Both the position numbers and the translations under genes were made by a program. From positions 310,001 through 374,000 of the forward strand of contig JACKNN010000002.1 of NCBI GenBank assembly GCA_024234855.1: a DNA stretch of 64,000 nucleotides. Direction: 5' to 3'. Below are positions 41,661-50,976 of this stretch, one piece after another. The stretch's first letter is position 1. Every line of letters begins with the position of its first letter. The DNA comes from Pseudomonadales bacterium (lineage in GTDB: Bacteria; Pseudomonadota; Gammaproteobacteria; Pseudomonadales; Halieaceae). The notes under the pieces were generated by a model. It saw only the letters and a list, made by a program, of their open reading frames with translations, was not told the DNA's origin and ran no database searches.

Positions 41661-42101
41661 TCAGGCCTTTGCCACCAGCTTGGCGCGAATGTAGTCGGAG
41701 TGCGGCACGTAGGTCAGTTCCGCCACCTGCCTGATCAGGTATTCCTCGTACTTGTCCAGCCGGCCATCGGCGTAGGCCACCCGCCACATGTTGGTGATCA
41801 GCTCCAGCTTCTGCGCCGCACTGTAATGGTCGTTGATAACCCGGGTGAAGTCGTACAGCGAGGCCGCCTCGTCCAGTTGTGCACTGGCCTGTACCAGCAG
41901 CTCGCTGACCTGCGCCGCGTCCAGGCCGAGGGTTTCGCACAAAAGCGTGGTGAGCACGGCCTCTTCCACACCGTCCTCGCTGAAGTCGGCGCGGGCGGTT
42001 TCGATGAGCAGCGCGGCGGCAGCGAGTCGCTGCCGGTGTTCACGTTCTGCCCCGGTTTCCCTGGCAGGCGTTTCAAACAGTTTCCGAAACGCGTTGATCA
42101 T
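41661..42101 (-). CDS. TerB-family protein
   Basis: A 146-residue helical protein of the TerB (tellurite-resistance associated) family. It shows the typical repeated pattern of acidic loop residues between helices ('AAALLIETARADFSEDGVEE', 'MWRVAYADGRLDKYEEYLIR'). It stands alone without TerC, TerD or other ter genes, so tellurite resistance should not be inferred. Its start overlaps the transaldolase stop as ATGA, and it converges on the STAS gene with a 1-bp gap. Confidence 0.85.
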   Translation of the reverse strand: MINAFRKLFETPARETGAEREHRQRLAAAALLIETARADFSEDGVEEAVLTTLLCETLGLDAAQVSELLVQASAQLDEAASLYDFTRVINDHYSAAQKLELITNMWRVAYADGRLDKYEEYLIRQVAELTYVPHSDYIRAKLVAKA

Positions 42102-43051
42102 CGTGCGCTGATGAGTTGCTCAAGCTTGATCTGGTCGGCGACAAAATTCCGAATCCCCTCGGCCAGTTTTTCGGTCGCCATCGCATCCGCATTCAGCTCG
42201 TAGCGAAACCCGGCTTCGGTCACGTTCGCCCTGGCCTCCTGTGAGCTGGCCCGCGCCGGATCCAGCTGGCGGGGCAGGGCGCCCTCGTCAGCGGCCAGTT
42301 CCGTCAGCAGCGCCGGGCTGATTGTCAGGCGGTCACACCCCGCCAGTGCCTCAATCTCCCCGGCGTTGCGAAAGCTGGCACCCATGACCACCGTCTGGTA
42401 GCCGTGCTGCTTGTAGTAGTGATAAATCCGGGTGACCGACTGTACCCCGGGGTCGTCCTGGGGGGTGCGGATCTCCAACTGGGTGTTGGCCTTGTACCAG
42501 TCGAGAATCCGCCCCACGAAGGGTGATATCAGGTATACACCCGCATCGGCACAGGCGGCGGCCTGGCTGAATCCGAACAGCAGGGTCAGGTTGCAATTGA
42601 TGCCCTCTTTTTCCAGTTGCTCGGCCGCGCGAATGCCCTCCCAGGTCGAAGCGGTCTTGACGAGGATGCGCTCGCGGCCTATACCCGCCTGCTCATACAT
42701 GCCGATCAGTTTGCGCGCCCGTTCCATGGTGCGAGCGGGGTCGAAAGACAGGCGGGCGTCAACCTCGGTAGAGATGCGACCCGGCACGATGGCGAGTATT
42801 TCCCGCCCCACGGCCACGGCGAAGTGGTCGCAGCAGTTGGCGAGCCGGGTGGCATTATCTCCGCCCTGGCCGGCGGCCCATGATTTGGCCGCATCGAGCA
42901 GGCGGGCATAGTGGGGCAGGGCGGCCGCTTTCAGCAGCAGCGAGGGATTGGTGGTGGCGTCCTGCGGTTTGAAACGCTCAATGGCCTCTATGTCACCGGT
43001 GTCGGCGACCACATCGGTCATCGCTTTAAGCTGGTCCAGTTTATTGCTCAT
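42098..43051 (-). CDS. tal: Transaldolase
   Basis: Non-oxidative pentose phosphate pathway enzyme that moves a dihydroxyacetone unit from sedoheptulose 7-phosphate to glyceraldehyde 3-phosphate. The 317-residue product matches the TalB length. Schiff-base lysine K132 lies in 'RILVKTASTWEGIRAAEQLE', and the N-terminus has 'DATTNPSLLLKAA'. The start ATG 43051 follows CGGAGGGTACC, which rules out the open extension to 43132. It lies 77 bp downstream of dusA on the same strand and is coupled to the terB-like gene. Confidence 0.97.
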   Translation of the reverse strand: MSNKLDQLKAMTDVVADTGDIEAIERFKPQDATTNPSLLLKAAALPHYARLLDAAKSWAAGQGGDNATRLANCCDHFAVAVGREILAIVPGRISTEVDARLSFDPARTMERARKLIGMYEQAGIGRERILVKTASTWEGIRAAEQLEKEGINCNLTLLFGFSQAAACADAGVYLISPFVGRILDWYKANTQLEIRTPQDDPGVQSVTRIYHYYKQHGYQTVVMGASFRNAGEIEALAGCDRLTISPALLTELAADEGALPRQLDPARASSQEARANVTEAGFRYELNADAMATEKLAEGIRNFVADQIKLEQLISAR

Positions 43052-43128
43052 GGTAGGTACCCTCCGGGTGGCGGCTGAATGCGCTCGGTGCTCTTGCCTG
43101 TGCGTGCTTGCGGGGTGCGCGGCCCCGC

Positions 43129-44136
<1,008 letters not shown>

Positions 44137-44175
44137 TGAAAAATATTAAATATATGTATCTTTCTTTGAGCGGAA

Positions 44176-44196
44176 GGCGGGCCTGTCAGGCCCGCC
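44176..44196 (-). terminator. Hairpin terminator after the small lipoprotein gene
   Basis: A perfect 9-bp GC stem (GGCGGGCCT / AGGCCCGCC) with a 3-base loop lies 9 bp past the lipoprotein stop on the minus strand. A T/C-rich but not pure T stretch follows, so termination is probable rather than certain. It insulates dusA from the upstream gene. Confidence 0.6.
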
Positions 44197-44205
44197 TCAG
44201 GGTGA

Positions 44206-44535
44206 TCACTTGATGTTGCACTGCTGCTGGATCTCGGCGATTTTCGCATCCAACTTCTTGTTGTACTCGCCGGTGCCGATTTCAAAGGTCTCACTCTCGC
44301 TGCCGCCAAACAGGTGCGCAACTGCACCTATCGGGATAATGGAACTGGCACCGTCTTCAACTTCCTGGGATGTGCGCGCTTTCTCGGCGGTCAGGGTCTT
44401 GATATCCGCCGCCGCGGTAGAACAGTTGATGGGTTTGGCGAGGTTCGCCTTAACCTGTTTTTCCGGTGCCGGCGCCTGGGCCGCGCAGCCTGCGAGCAGG
44501 GCGGACAAAATCACTACTGCGGGTATTGCTCTCAT
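44206..44535 (-). CDS. Small lipoprotein of unknown function
   Basis: A 109-residue protein whose start at ATG 44535 yields a lipoprotein signal with lipobox 'LLAGC' (Cys at 17). The mature part is helical, with two cysteines ('INCSTAAADIKTL' and the C-terminal 'QQQCNIK') that may form a disulfide, separated by a hydrophobic glycine-rich stretch ('SIIPIGAVAHLFGG'). The pattern is common to small envelope lipoproteins in gammaproteobacteria but I cannot name a family. It has its own terminator downstream. Confidence 0.75.
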   Translation of the reverse strand: MRAIPAVVILSALLAGCAAQAPAPEKQVKANLAKPINCSTAAADIKTLTAEKARTSQEVEDGASSIIPIGAVAHLFGGSESETFEIGTGEYNKKLDAKIAEIQQQCNIK

Positions 44536-44684
44536 GTGTTTATCTCCTGAAGGTGATCCGAATCTGTCCCGGCAGGGCGCCTTCCCGGGGGATCGGGGGT
44601 GCGCCATCGATGACGCGGCTTATCTTGGCATACCTGCGTACGGCAGGGCCAGCCATTTTCGCCGGGGTACACGTGACGGTTAAG

Positions 44685-45590
44685 CTAGACTCCCGGGTCG
44701 ACCCCGGTCATCTCAACCGACAGGTCCCAGAGTCGCCGGGCGATGTCCCGGTCATGGCTGTGCCGGTTAGAGGCGACCTTGACTGCCGGGCCCGCGGTTT
44801 CACGGCGCCTGGCCGGGCCGTAATATTCGCCTCCCTGCACGCCGGGCATGGTGGCGGCGCACAGGGTGGGCCACGCCCCCTGGGCCGATGTGTTGAACAG
44901 CGGGCGAAAAACGGGCATCAGCATCCTGAGCGCGCGCGGGACGTAACGCGACAATTCGGTATCGGCGATGCCCGGGTGGGCGGCGACCGAAATGGTGGAG
45001 TCGCCCGCCGCCGACAGGCGCCGGTGCAGTTCATAGGTGAAATACAGGTTGGCGATCTTGCTCTGGGCGTAGCGGGTCACGGGGTTGTAGCCGCGCTCGG
45101 CATTGATGTCGTCGAAATGAATTCTGCCGCGTTTGTGGGCAATGCTGGCGGTGTTGACGACGCGGGCATCGGCTGTGGCCTGCAGTTTGGGCAGCAGCAG
45201 GCCGGTCAGGGCGAAGGGCCCCAGGTGGTTGACGCCGAACTGTGATTCGAAGCCGTCCAGGGTGAGTTCATAAGGCGGGATCATGATGCCGGCGTTGTTG
45301 ATCAGCACATCCAGGCGCGGCTCCTTGGCGACGGTAGCCGCGGCCTTCTTCACCGACCCCAGGCTGGCCAGGTCCAACTCGATGACGGCCACGTCCGCAC
45401 CGGAATGTTCCGCCAGGATATTCCGGCGCGCCTGCTGGGCCTTGTCCCTGGAACGGCAGCCGATAAGCACCCTGGCGCCGCGCCCCGCGAGCACTTTGGC
45501 CGCGTCGAAGCCCAGGCCGGTGTTGGCGCCGGTGATAAAGATCGTTTTACCCGACTGGTCGGGGACATCGCTTGCAGTGAAACCTTTCAT
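44685..45590 (-). CDS. Short-chain dehydrogenase/reductase (WWOX/retinol dehydrogenase-like)
   Basis: A 301-residue NAD(P)-dependent oxidoreductase with a Rossmann fold. It has cofactor motif 'ITGANTGLGFDAAKVLAGRG', 'DVLINNAGIMIPP', the substrate-site Ser in 'VVNTASIAHKRG', and the catalytic Tyr and Lys in 'RYAQSKIANLYFTYEL'. The 'CRSRDKA' segment after the second strand suggests NADP preference. The start ATG 45590 is preceded by GGAGTGAGGAT. Members of this group are often annotated as protochlorophyllide reductase or retinol dehydrogenase; the real substrate here is unknown. Confidence 0.92.
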   Translation of the reverse strand: MKGFTASDVPDQSGKTIFITGANTGLGFDAAKVLAGRGARVLIGCRSRDKAQQARRNILAEHSGADVAVIELDLASLGSVKKAAATVAKEPRLDVLINNAGIMIPPYELTLDGFESQFGVNHLGPFALTGLLLPKLQATADARVVNTASIAHKRGRIHFDDINAERGYNPVTRYAQSKIANLYFTYELHRRLSAAGDSTISVAAHPGIADTELSRYVPRALRMLMPVFRPLFNTSAQGAWPTLCAATMPGVQGGEYYGPARRRETAGPAVKVASNRHSHDRDIARRLWDLSVEMTGVDPGV

Positions 45591-45726
45591 ATCCTCACTC
45601 CCTGGGTGTGCTGCCGCAGTCGGGTGCAATAGCGGGCACGATGGCTGTAGCCGGTTGACCCCGCCGGCTATCACGCCGGCGATGGCCAGCCTTACTGCTG
45701 CCAGGGGCGGTCACTACCGGTGCGGC

Positions 45727-46731
45727 TCAATTGGCGATCCAGTGGGGATAGGGCAGTTTGCGCTTCCACAGGTATTCCGCGTTGAACAGCTTGCTCTGGT
45801 AGCGGCTGCCAGAGTCACACAGTATGGTGACGATGGTATGGCCCGGCCCCATTTCCCGGGCCATCGCCATGGCCCCCGCTATGTTGATACCGGAGGAGCC
45901 CCCGACGGAAATTCCCTCTTCTTTCAACAAATCGTATACCAGCGGCAGCGCCTCGTCGTCATCTACCCGGCAGGAAAAGTCCACTGCCAGCCCGGCCAGG
46001 TTGCCGGGTAGGAACGAGACCCCTATGCCCTCGGCGATGGACTCGCCCTCGGCCTGCAGGCCGCCGCCGTTGAAATGGCTGTACAGGGCCGAGCCCATGG
46101 GGTCGGCCAGGCCGATCTTTATATCGCGGCGATATTCACGCAGGGCATCGGCGACGCCGGCGAGGGTGCCCCCCGTACCCACCGCACAAATAAATCCGTC
46201 GACCTGGCCGTCGGTCTGCTGCCAGATTTCCCGGCCGGTGGTGGCGCTGTGAATCTGGCGATTGGCCGGGTTGTCGAACTGCCGCGCCCAGATGGCGCCG
46301 TTGGCTTCGTCCTTGCGCCGCCCGGCGGCCACGCGCTCGGCGGTGTGGATGTAGTGATGGGGGTCGGTGTAGGGCACCGCGGGCACCAGCAGCAACTCGG
46401 CGCCCAGCATTTCGAGCTGGCTGACTTTCTCTTCGCTGGCGTTTTGCGGCATGACGATCACGCACTCATAGCCCAGCGCATTTGCCACCAGGGTCAGGCC
46501 GATCCCCGTATTGCCCGCGGTACCCTCGACGATCACCCCGCCGGGTTGCAACTCGCCCGCCTGCTCGGCAGCGCGGATGATCCCCAGTGCCGTGCGGTCT
46601 TTTACCGACCCGCCCGGGTTCATGAATTCGGCTTTGCCGTAGATATGGCAGCCGGTCAGTTCCGAAGCCTTGCGCAGGTAGAGCAGGGGAGTATTGCCGA
46701 TGACATCCGGAAGCAGTTGCTGCTGGGGCAT
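45727..46731 (-). CDS. Cysteine synthase family PLP enzyme
   Basis: Expected to form cysteine from O-acetylserine and sulfide using pyridoxal phosphate. The 334-residue protein has the PLP lysine K44 in 'FMNPGGSVKDRTALGIIRAA', 'EGTAGNTGIGLTLVANALG', 'GTGGTLAGVADALRE' and 'GGSSGINIAGAMAMA'. An insertion after 'EMLGAELLLVPAVPYTDPHH' makes it longer than CysK and places it in the group often labelled cysteine synthase A, which overlaps with cystathionine beta-synthase-like enzymes. ATG 46731 has a GAGGAAAA site upstream; earlier in-frame starts do not. It is divergent from gltX. Confidence 0.92.
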   Translation of the reverse strand: MPQQQLLPDVIGNTPLLYLRKASELTGCHIYGKAEFMNPGGSVKDRTALGIIRAAEQAGELQPGGVIVEGTAGNTGIGLTLVANALGYECVIVMPQNASEEKVSQLEMLGAELLLVPAVPYTDPHHYIHTAERVAAGRRKDEANGAIWARQFDNPANRQIHSATTGREIWQQTDGQVDGFICAVGTGGTLAGVADALREYRRDIKIGLADPMGSALYSHFNGGGLQAEGESIAEGIGVSFLPGNLAGLAVDFSCRVDDDEALPLVYDLLKEEGISVGGSSGINIAGAMAMAREMGPGHTIVTILCDSGSRYQSKLFNAEYLWKRKLPYPHWIAN

Positions 46732-46907
46732 GAAAATTTTCCTCGGACAGTGAGCGGGGCCAGGGGGCATTATCAGGGCAAGCGCGGGATTTACCAAGTT
46801 CGTCGGCGACTTCCGGCAGCCCCGGTACATCGTCGCGGGTGATGGCCGGCACCTGGGGCCGCCCTGGCGACCCGGTCCCCGAGATGGGCTTTGCGCAGCC
46901 CAACCCG

Positions 46908-46913
46908 TATAAT
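46908..46913 (+). promoter_or_regulatory. Candidate -10 element for gltX
   Basis: A perfect TATAAT lies 33 bp before the gltX ATG, giving a short leader. No good -35 is seen at 16-18 bp; TTGCGC upstream sits only 11 bp away. The call therefore rests on the -10 alone. Confidence 0.45.
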
Positions 46914-46945
46914 CCCCCGCTCCTTGAGCCAATCACCGGATAGCC

Positions 46946-48460
46946 ATGACTGTTCGTACCCGCGTCGCGCCATCGCCCACCGGCGATCCCCATGTCGGCA
47001 CCGCTTATATCGCCCTGTTCAACCTGTGTTTTGCCCGTGCCCACGGCGGCCAGTTCCTGCTGCGCATAGAGGATACCGACCAAACCCGCAGCACCGCCGA
47101 CTCGGAGCAGGCCATACTCGACTCCCTGCGGTGGCTCGGCCTGGAGTGGGATGAGGGCCCGGATGTCGGTGGACCACACGGCCCCTACCGGCAGAGCGAG
47201 CGCATGGAGATTTACGGCGAGTACGCCGCACAGCTGGTGGCGCAGGGCAAGGCGTTCACCTGCTATCGCACGCCCACCGAGCTCGATGAGCTGCGGGAGG
47301 CGCGCCGCGCCGCCGGCACCAGCACCGCCCTGAAGCCCTCCGATCTGATGTTGCCGGAACAGGAACTGGAGCGGCGACGAGCCGCGGGCGAACCCTATGT
47401 CATTCGTATGATGGTGCCCGAAGAGGCCGGTACCTGCGCGATCGACGACATGCTGCGCGGCACCATCGAGCTCGATTGGGGTATGGTGGATGCCCAGGTA
47501 CTGCTCAAGTCGGACGGGATGCCGACCTATCACCTGGCCAATGTGGTGGATGACCACCTGATGGGGATCACCCACGTCCTGCGCGGCGAGGAGTGGATCA
47601 ACTCCGCGCCCAAGCACAAATTGCTGTACGAGTACTTCGGCTGGGACATGCCGCGCCTGTGCCACCTGCCGCTGCTGCGCAATCCCGACAAATCCAAGCT
47701 CAGCAAGCGCAAGAATCCCACCAGTATCCTCTACTACCAGCGCATGGGCTTTTTGCCCGAGGCCCTGCTCAACTACCTGGGGCGCATGGGCTGGTCCATG
47801 CCGGATGAACGGGAGAAATTTTCCCTGTTCGAGATGATGAGCCAGTTCGATATCCAGCGCGTATCCCTGGGCGGCCCGATCTTCGATGTCGACAAGCTGA
47901 AGTGGCTGAACGGGATGTGGATCCGCGAGAACCTGGACGAGGCCCAACTGGCGCAGCGCCTGGTGGACTGGGCCTACAACGAGGCCAACCTGATGAAGGT
48001 GCTGCCGCACGCGCAGAAGCGCCTGGAGACCCTCAGCGATTTCGCCCCGCTGGTCGGTTTCCTCGTATCGGGTACCCTGCCCCTGACCGCGGCGAGTTTT
48101 GCCGGGATCAAGGGCGGCCACGAGGAGATCGTCAAGGGGCTGCAGTTCGCCCTGTGGCGGCTGGAAGCCTTGCGCCACTGGAGCCGTGATACGATCTGGA
48201 ACGAGCTCAGGACCCTCGCCGATGGCCTGGAGGTAAAAATCAAGGACTTCCTGGCGCCGCTGTTCGTGGCCATCGCCGGGTCCAGCGCCTCGTTCTCGGT
48301 GGTGGACTCCATGGAGTTGCTGGGGCCCGATATGAGCCGGGCGCGCATTCGCCACGCGATCGAGGTGCTGGGCGGGGTGTCGAAGAAAGCGGCCAAGCGG
48401 TTTGAGAAAGAGTTCCAGAGCCTGGGCGCAGTGCCGGGGCAGGATGCGACGGAGGATTAA
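46946..48460 (+). CDS. gltX: Glutamyl-tRNA synthetase
   Basis: Class I aminoacyl-tRNA synthetase charging tRNA-Glu. It has 504 residues, with the HIGH-type motif 'SPTGDPHVGTAYIALFN', 'LRIEDTDQTRSTADSEQAIL', and the KMSKS-type loop 'SKLSKRKNPTSILYY'. 'WGMVDAQVLLKSDGMPTYHL' is also diagnostic. It is somewhat longer than the Escherichia coli enzyme (471) but within the range of other proteobacterial forms. The start ATG 46946 is downstream of a TATAAT element. Its last codons are followed after 4 bp by the glutaredoxin-like gene, so the two are probably one unit. Confidence 0.97.
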   Translation: MTVRTRVAPSPTGDPHVGTAYIALFNLCFARAHGGQFLLRIEDTDQTRSTADSEQAILDSLRWLGLEWDEGPDVGGPHGPYRQSERMEIYGEYAAQLVAQGKAFTCYRTPTELDELREARRAAGTSTALKPSDLMLPEQELERRRAAGEPYVIRMMVPEEAGTCAIDDMLRGTIELDWGMVDAQVLLKSDGMPTYHLANVVDDHLMGITHVLRGEEWINSAPKHKLLYEYFGWDMPRLCHLPLLRNPDKSKLSKRKNPTSILYYQRMGFLPEALLNYLGRMGWSMPDEREKFSLFEMMSQFDIQRVSLGGPIFDVDKLKWLNGMWIRENLDEAQLAQRLVDWAYNEANLMKVLPHAQKRLETLSDFAPLVGFLVSGTLPLTAASFAGIKGGHEEIVKGLQFALWRLEALRHWSRDTIWNELRTLADGLEVKIKDFLAPLFVAIAGSSASFSVVDSMELLGPDMSRARIRHAIEVLGGVSKKAAKRFEKEFQSLGAVPGQDATED

Positions 48461-48464
48461 ACCC

Positions 48465-49217
48465 ATGGCGGGAAATATACCTGGCTCGCTGCTGGCTACC
48501 CTGGTGCGGGCCACCAACGGTATCCAGAGCACGCCGGCGGCGATCAAGCCGAAGAAAATGCTGCAGTTGTTCGACATGGAGAACTGCCCCTACTGCCGGC
48601 TGGTGCGGGAGGCTTTGACCGAGCTGGACCTGGATGTCGAAATCCTGCCCTGTCCCAACGGCGGCGAGCGGTTTCGACCGGAGCTGCTTGAGCGGGGCGG
48701 CAAGGCACAGGTTCCCTACCTGGTCGACCCCAATAGCGGCTCGGAAATGTATGAGTCCCTGGATATCGTCGCCTACCTGTTCGCGACCTACGGCCAGCGC
48801 GCCCTGCCGCTGAAGTGGCGCGCCGGCAGATTGCAGACCCTGGGATCGATGCTGGCCAGTGCGCCGCGCCTTGGCCGAAGTGAGCAGGCCAGCCCGGGCA
48901 GGGAGCCTGAGTTCCTGCTGGAGCTGTACAGTTTCGAATCCAGCCCCTATGCCAGGCCGGTCCGTGAGCTGTTGTGTGAAATGGAGATACCCTACATCCT
49001 GCGCAACTGCGGCCGGACCGAATTGCAGGAGTGGATTTTGCCGCCCGTGCGTGCCGCGCTGAAGATAACTCCACAGAGCAAGTTGGAAAATCGCCGGGTG
49101 CTGCAGGACATGGAGGGCAAGGTTTCGATACCGTACCTGTATGACCCGAATACCGAAACCGGCCTGTTTGAATCGGCCGATATCCTGACCTACCTGCGCG
49201 TCACCTACGGCAGCTGA
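48465..49217 (+). CDS. Double glutaredoxin/GST N-terminal-domain protein
   Basis: A 250-residue protein with two successive thioredoxin-fold domains of the glutathione S-transferase N-terminal/glutaredoxin type. The first has a true dithiol motif C41-P-Y-C44 ('FDMENCPYCRLVREALTELD'). The second has the same framework without cysteines ('FESSPYARPVRELL'). Each carries the cis-proline loop ('AQVPYLVDPN' and 'VSIPYLYDPN'). The start ATG 48465 follows GGAGG at 9-base spacing. It probably takes part in thiol redox chemistry with glutathione; the target is unknown. It may be co-transcribed with gltX. Confidence 0.88.
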   Translation: MAGNIPGSLLATLVRATNGIQSTPAAIKPKKMLQLFDMENCPYCRLVREALTELDLDVEILPCPNGGERFRPELLERGGKAQVPYLVDPNSGSEMYESLDIVAYLFATYGQRALPLKWRAGRLQTLGSMLASAPRLGRSEQASPGREPEFLLELYSFESSPYARPVRELLCEMEIPYILRNCGRTELQEWILPPVRAALKITPQSKLENRRVLQDMEGKVSIPYLYDPNTETGLFESADILTYLRVTYGS

Positions 49218-49243
49218 CGACGGCCGGGGAGAGGCACCACTGC

Positions 49244-49858
49244 ATGAGCGAGGTGATCCAGCTGGTTGATACTCTGGCGGTGGGCGTGTTCGCCATCACC
49301 GGCGCCCTGGCGGCGGCTGAGCGGCGGCTGGATATCCTCGGCTTCATCCTGTTCGGGACGATCACCGGTATAGGCGGAGGCACCGCGCGCGATCTGTTGC
49401 TCGGCACGGATACCATATTCTGGATCAGCCAGACCCGCTACCTGTGGGTCTGCATCGGCGCCTCGGTGGCAACCTGGTTTCTGGCCCCTATGCTAAATTC
49501 GCTGCACCGGGTGTTGCTTTGGGCCGATGCGGTGGGTATCGCGCTGTTCAGCGTGCTGGGAACTATCAAGGCTCTGCAGTGGGGTTCGCCGCCGGTGGTA
49601 GCGGTCGTGATGGGCATGATGACCGCCACTTTCGGTTCGATTCTTCGCGACACCCTGCTCAATCAGGAGCCGGTGCTGCTGGGCCCGGAGATTTATGTGA
49701 CCGCCGCGCTGCTCGGGTCCGCCAGTTATATCGGCCTGCAATCGCTGTCGTTCACAGCCGCGTTGGCCATGCCGCTGGCCATGGCACTGGCGTTCGCGCT
49801 GCGCGCATCGGCGATCCTGTTCGATCTGCGCCTGCCGAAGTACGACCCGCAACGCTAG
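49244..49858 (+). CDS. TRIC/YicG-family inner-membrane protein (glycine transporter domain)
   Basis: A 204-residue protein with about seven membrane helices, arranged as the two tandem domains of the UPF0126/YicG family. The family signatures are 'TGALAAAERRLDILGFILFG' and 'TGIGGGTARDLLLG', with the second repeat showing 'GMMTATFGSILRDTLLN'. Bacterial members are cation channels related to TRIC or glycine transporters; which applies here cannot be told. The start is ATG 49244, 27 bp after the previous gene. Its stop shares the sequence CTAG with the stop of the convergent gene. Confidence 0.9.
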   Translation: MSEVIQLVDTLAVGVFAITGALAAAERRLDILGFILFGTITGIGGGTARDLLLGTDTIFWISQTRYLWVCIGASVATWFLAPMLNSLHRVLLWADAVGIALFSVLGTIKALQWGSPPVVAVVMGMMTATFGSILRDTLLNQEPVLLGPEIYVTAALLGSASYIGLQSLSFTAALAMPLAMALAFALRASAILFDLRLPKYDPQR

Positions 49859-50226
49859 CGCCGCAGGGCGAGCGCCGCCAGGATTGCGGTGGAGTATTCA
49901 TAGACCAGCGCGCCGTACGTGTAGCCGCCCACCTCCGCAGCGCCGGTGAAGGCCCAGAAGCAGCGCGCCAGCGCCAGGCCGCCTATACACAACAGCAGCA
50001 ACACCAGCGCCGGCCGGTAGAAGTCAGTCTTGAGCGCCCCCAGCAGGCAGAATATACCGAAACCTGTCTGCAGCCCGCCATACATGGCGCCGACCTCGGG
50101 AAATGCGTCGGCGGAAATAAATTCCAGGCCGGCGTAGCCGGCGGGGAGCGCGGGTGACACCAGGCAGGCAAGCCCGTAGGCGATAAACATACTGGCGGAT
50201 AGCCAGAGAACGAATTTGCCGACCAT
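49855..50226 (-). CDS. Small four-helix membrane protein (DUF4345-like)
   Basis: A 123-residue protein with four predicted membrane helices ('FVLWLSASMFIAYGLACLV', 'GLQTGFGIFCLLGAL', 'ALVLLLLCIGGLALARCFW', 'EYSTAILAALALR'). The pattern resembles the DUF4345 group of small membrane proteins of unknown function. It starts at ATG 50226 with GGAG-like bases before it. It overlaps the upstream convergent gene at the shared CTAG stop. No function is proposed. Confidence 0.78.
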   Translation of the reverse strand: MVGKFVLWLSASMFIAYGLACLVSPALPAGYAGLEFISADAFPEVGAMYGGLQTGFGIFCLLGALKTDFYRPALVLLLLCIGGLALARCFWAFTGAAEVGGYTYGALVYEYSTAILAALALRR

Positions 50227-50363
50227 GGGAGAAATCCTGTGCAGGCTGATGTGTTTGCAGCCGTGAGATTAGCACATTAACCACGTGCTGAGGCGTATCC
50301 GGCGATGACGGCGCGGTGCCCTGCCCCTCTGTCCAGAGCTGCGGTGGTTTGCGTAGCCCGCTG

Positions 50364-50392
50364 TTGACAGGCGCTGCGCCTGTCACTAAAAT
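50364..50392 (+). promoter_or_regulatory. Sigma-70 promoter for tRNA-Ala
   Basis: A perfect -35 TTGACA (50364-50369), a 17-bp spacer and -10 TAAAAT (50387-50392) precede the tRNA by about 66 bp. The bases after the -10 are GC-rich (GCGCAGC), the kind of discriminator linked to stringent control of stable RNA. A perfect inverted repeat fills most of the spacer. Confidence 0.75.
50366..50384. repeat. Perfect 9-bp inverted repeat inside the tRNA promoter
   Basis: GACAGGCGC and GCGCCTGTC flank a single T, covering the end of the -35 and most of the spacer. Such placement suits an operator that blocks polymerase. No regulator is known for it. Confidence 0.8.
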
Positions 50393-50458
50393 GCGCAGCT
50401 CGTCATTGATCTCATCCAGTTAAAAATCCAGCGTGATCAATGAGTTACAATAGACAAC

Positions 50459-50534
50459 GGGGCTATAGCTCAGCTGGGAGAGCGGTTGCATGGCATGCAA
50501 CAGGTCAGCGGTTCGATCCCGCTTAGCTCCACCA
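50459..50534 (+). tRNA. tRNA-Ala (anticodon GGC)
   Basis: A 76-base cloverleaf with encoded CCA. The acceptor GGGGCTA pairs with TAGCTCC and includes the G3-U70 wobble pair that identifies alanine tRNA. The D arm is GCTC/GAGC, the anticodon stem GTTGC/GCAAC with loop ATGGCAT giving anticodon GGC, and the T arm AGCGG/CCGCT around TTCGATC. All stems pair fully. It reads GCC and GCU codons, matching the GC-rich coding of the genome. Confidence 0.97.
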
Positions 50535-50540
50535 AACAAG

Positions 50541-50573
50541 AAAGGCAACACCTATTCGGGTGTTGCCTTTTTT
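50541..50573 (+). terminator. Rho-independent terminator after tRNA-Ala
   Basis: A 12-bp stem (AAAGGCAACACC with GGTGTTGCCTTT) lies just 7 bp after the tRNA and runs into six T residues, a textbook intrinsic terminator. Confidence 0.93.
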
Positions 50574-50612
50574 CATGCACCGTCCGAGCCGTCGCCGACT
50601 GCGAGCCGCGGG

Positions 50613-50858
50613 TTACAACTGTTTAACGATCCGGTCGTCCCGGTAGGCATCCTCGGATATCACCAGCATTTCGATACCCGGTTGCATGTCGCCCATGGCG
50701 GTATCAATCAGCCCCAGCAACTCGGAGACAGTGAGTGTTCCGGGGTCTTTCCTGGCGAGTTTGCGGGCCAGCCGGTGGGCCAGGATATGCTTCTGGGCAT
50801 CGCTCAGTATCAGTCCCTCCGCGGCCTTGCGCAGCTTCTCGATTTGTACGGCGCTCAT
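50613..50858 (-). CDS. Small hypothetical protein
   Basis: An 81-residue acidic/basic helical protein ('VQIEKLRKAAEGLILSDAQK', 'LAHRLARKLARKDPGTLTVS'). The start ATG 50858 has a strong AAGGAGAG site, which supports a real gene. There is no signal peptide, membrane helix or recognised motif. It is isolated between the tRNA terminator and the nuclease gene on the same strand. Confidence 0.65.
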   Translation of the reverse strand: MSAVQIEKLRKAAEGLILSDAQKHILAHRLARKLARKDPGTLTVSELLGLIDTAMGDMQPGIEMLVISEDAYRDDRIVKQL

Positions 50859-50976
50859 GACACTCTCCTTGCTGGCGTGAAAACGGTGCAGCTGGCGGCT
50901 GCTGCAGTCCTCAATGCCATGCTAGGGGCGCCGTCCCGGCCTATCAATCAGCGCCAATGCCCCAATTGGGTTCGAA

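Noticed and set aside
41661..42101. Tellurite-resistance function for the TerB-like gene
   Set aside because: No other ter gene is nearby and isolated TerB domains occur in many unrelated settings.
46891..46913. TTGCGC plus TATAAT as a complete gltX promoter
   Set aside because: The spacing is 11 bp, too short for a sigma-70 promoter; only the -10 is kept.
46732..46932. N-terminal extension of the cysteine synthase frame to 46932
   Set aside because: The extension has no ribosome binding site, is Arg/Pro-rich and overlaps the gltX promoter; ATG 46731 has a good site and begins the conserved fold.
46466..48577. A 703-codon open frame on the minus strand
   Set aside because: It lies opposite gltX, which carries all synthetase motifs, and its protein is typical GC-rich antisense composition.
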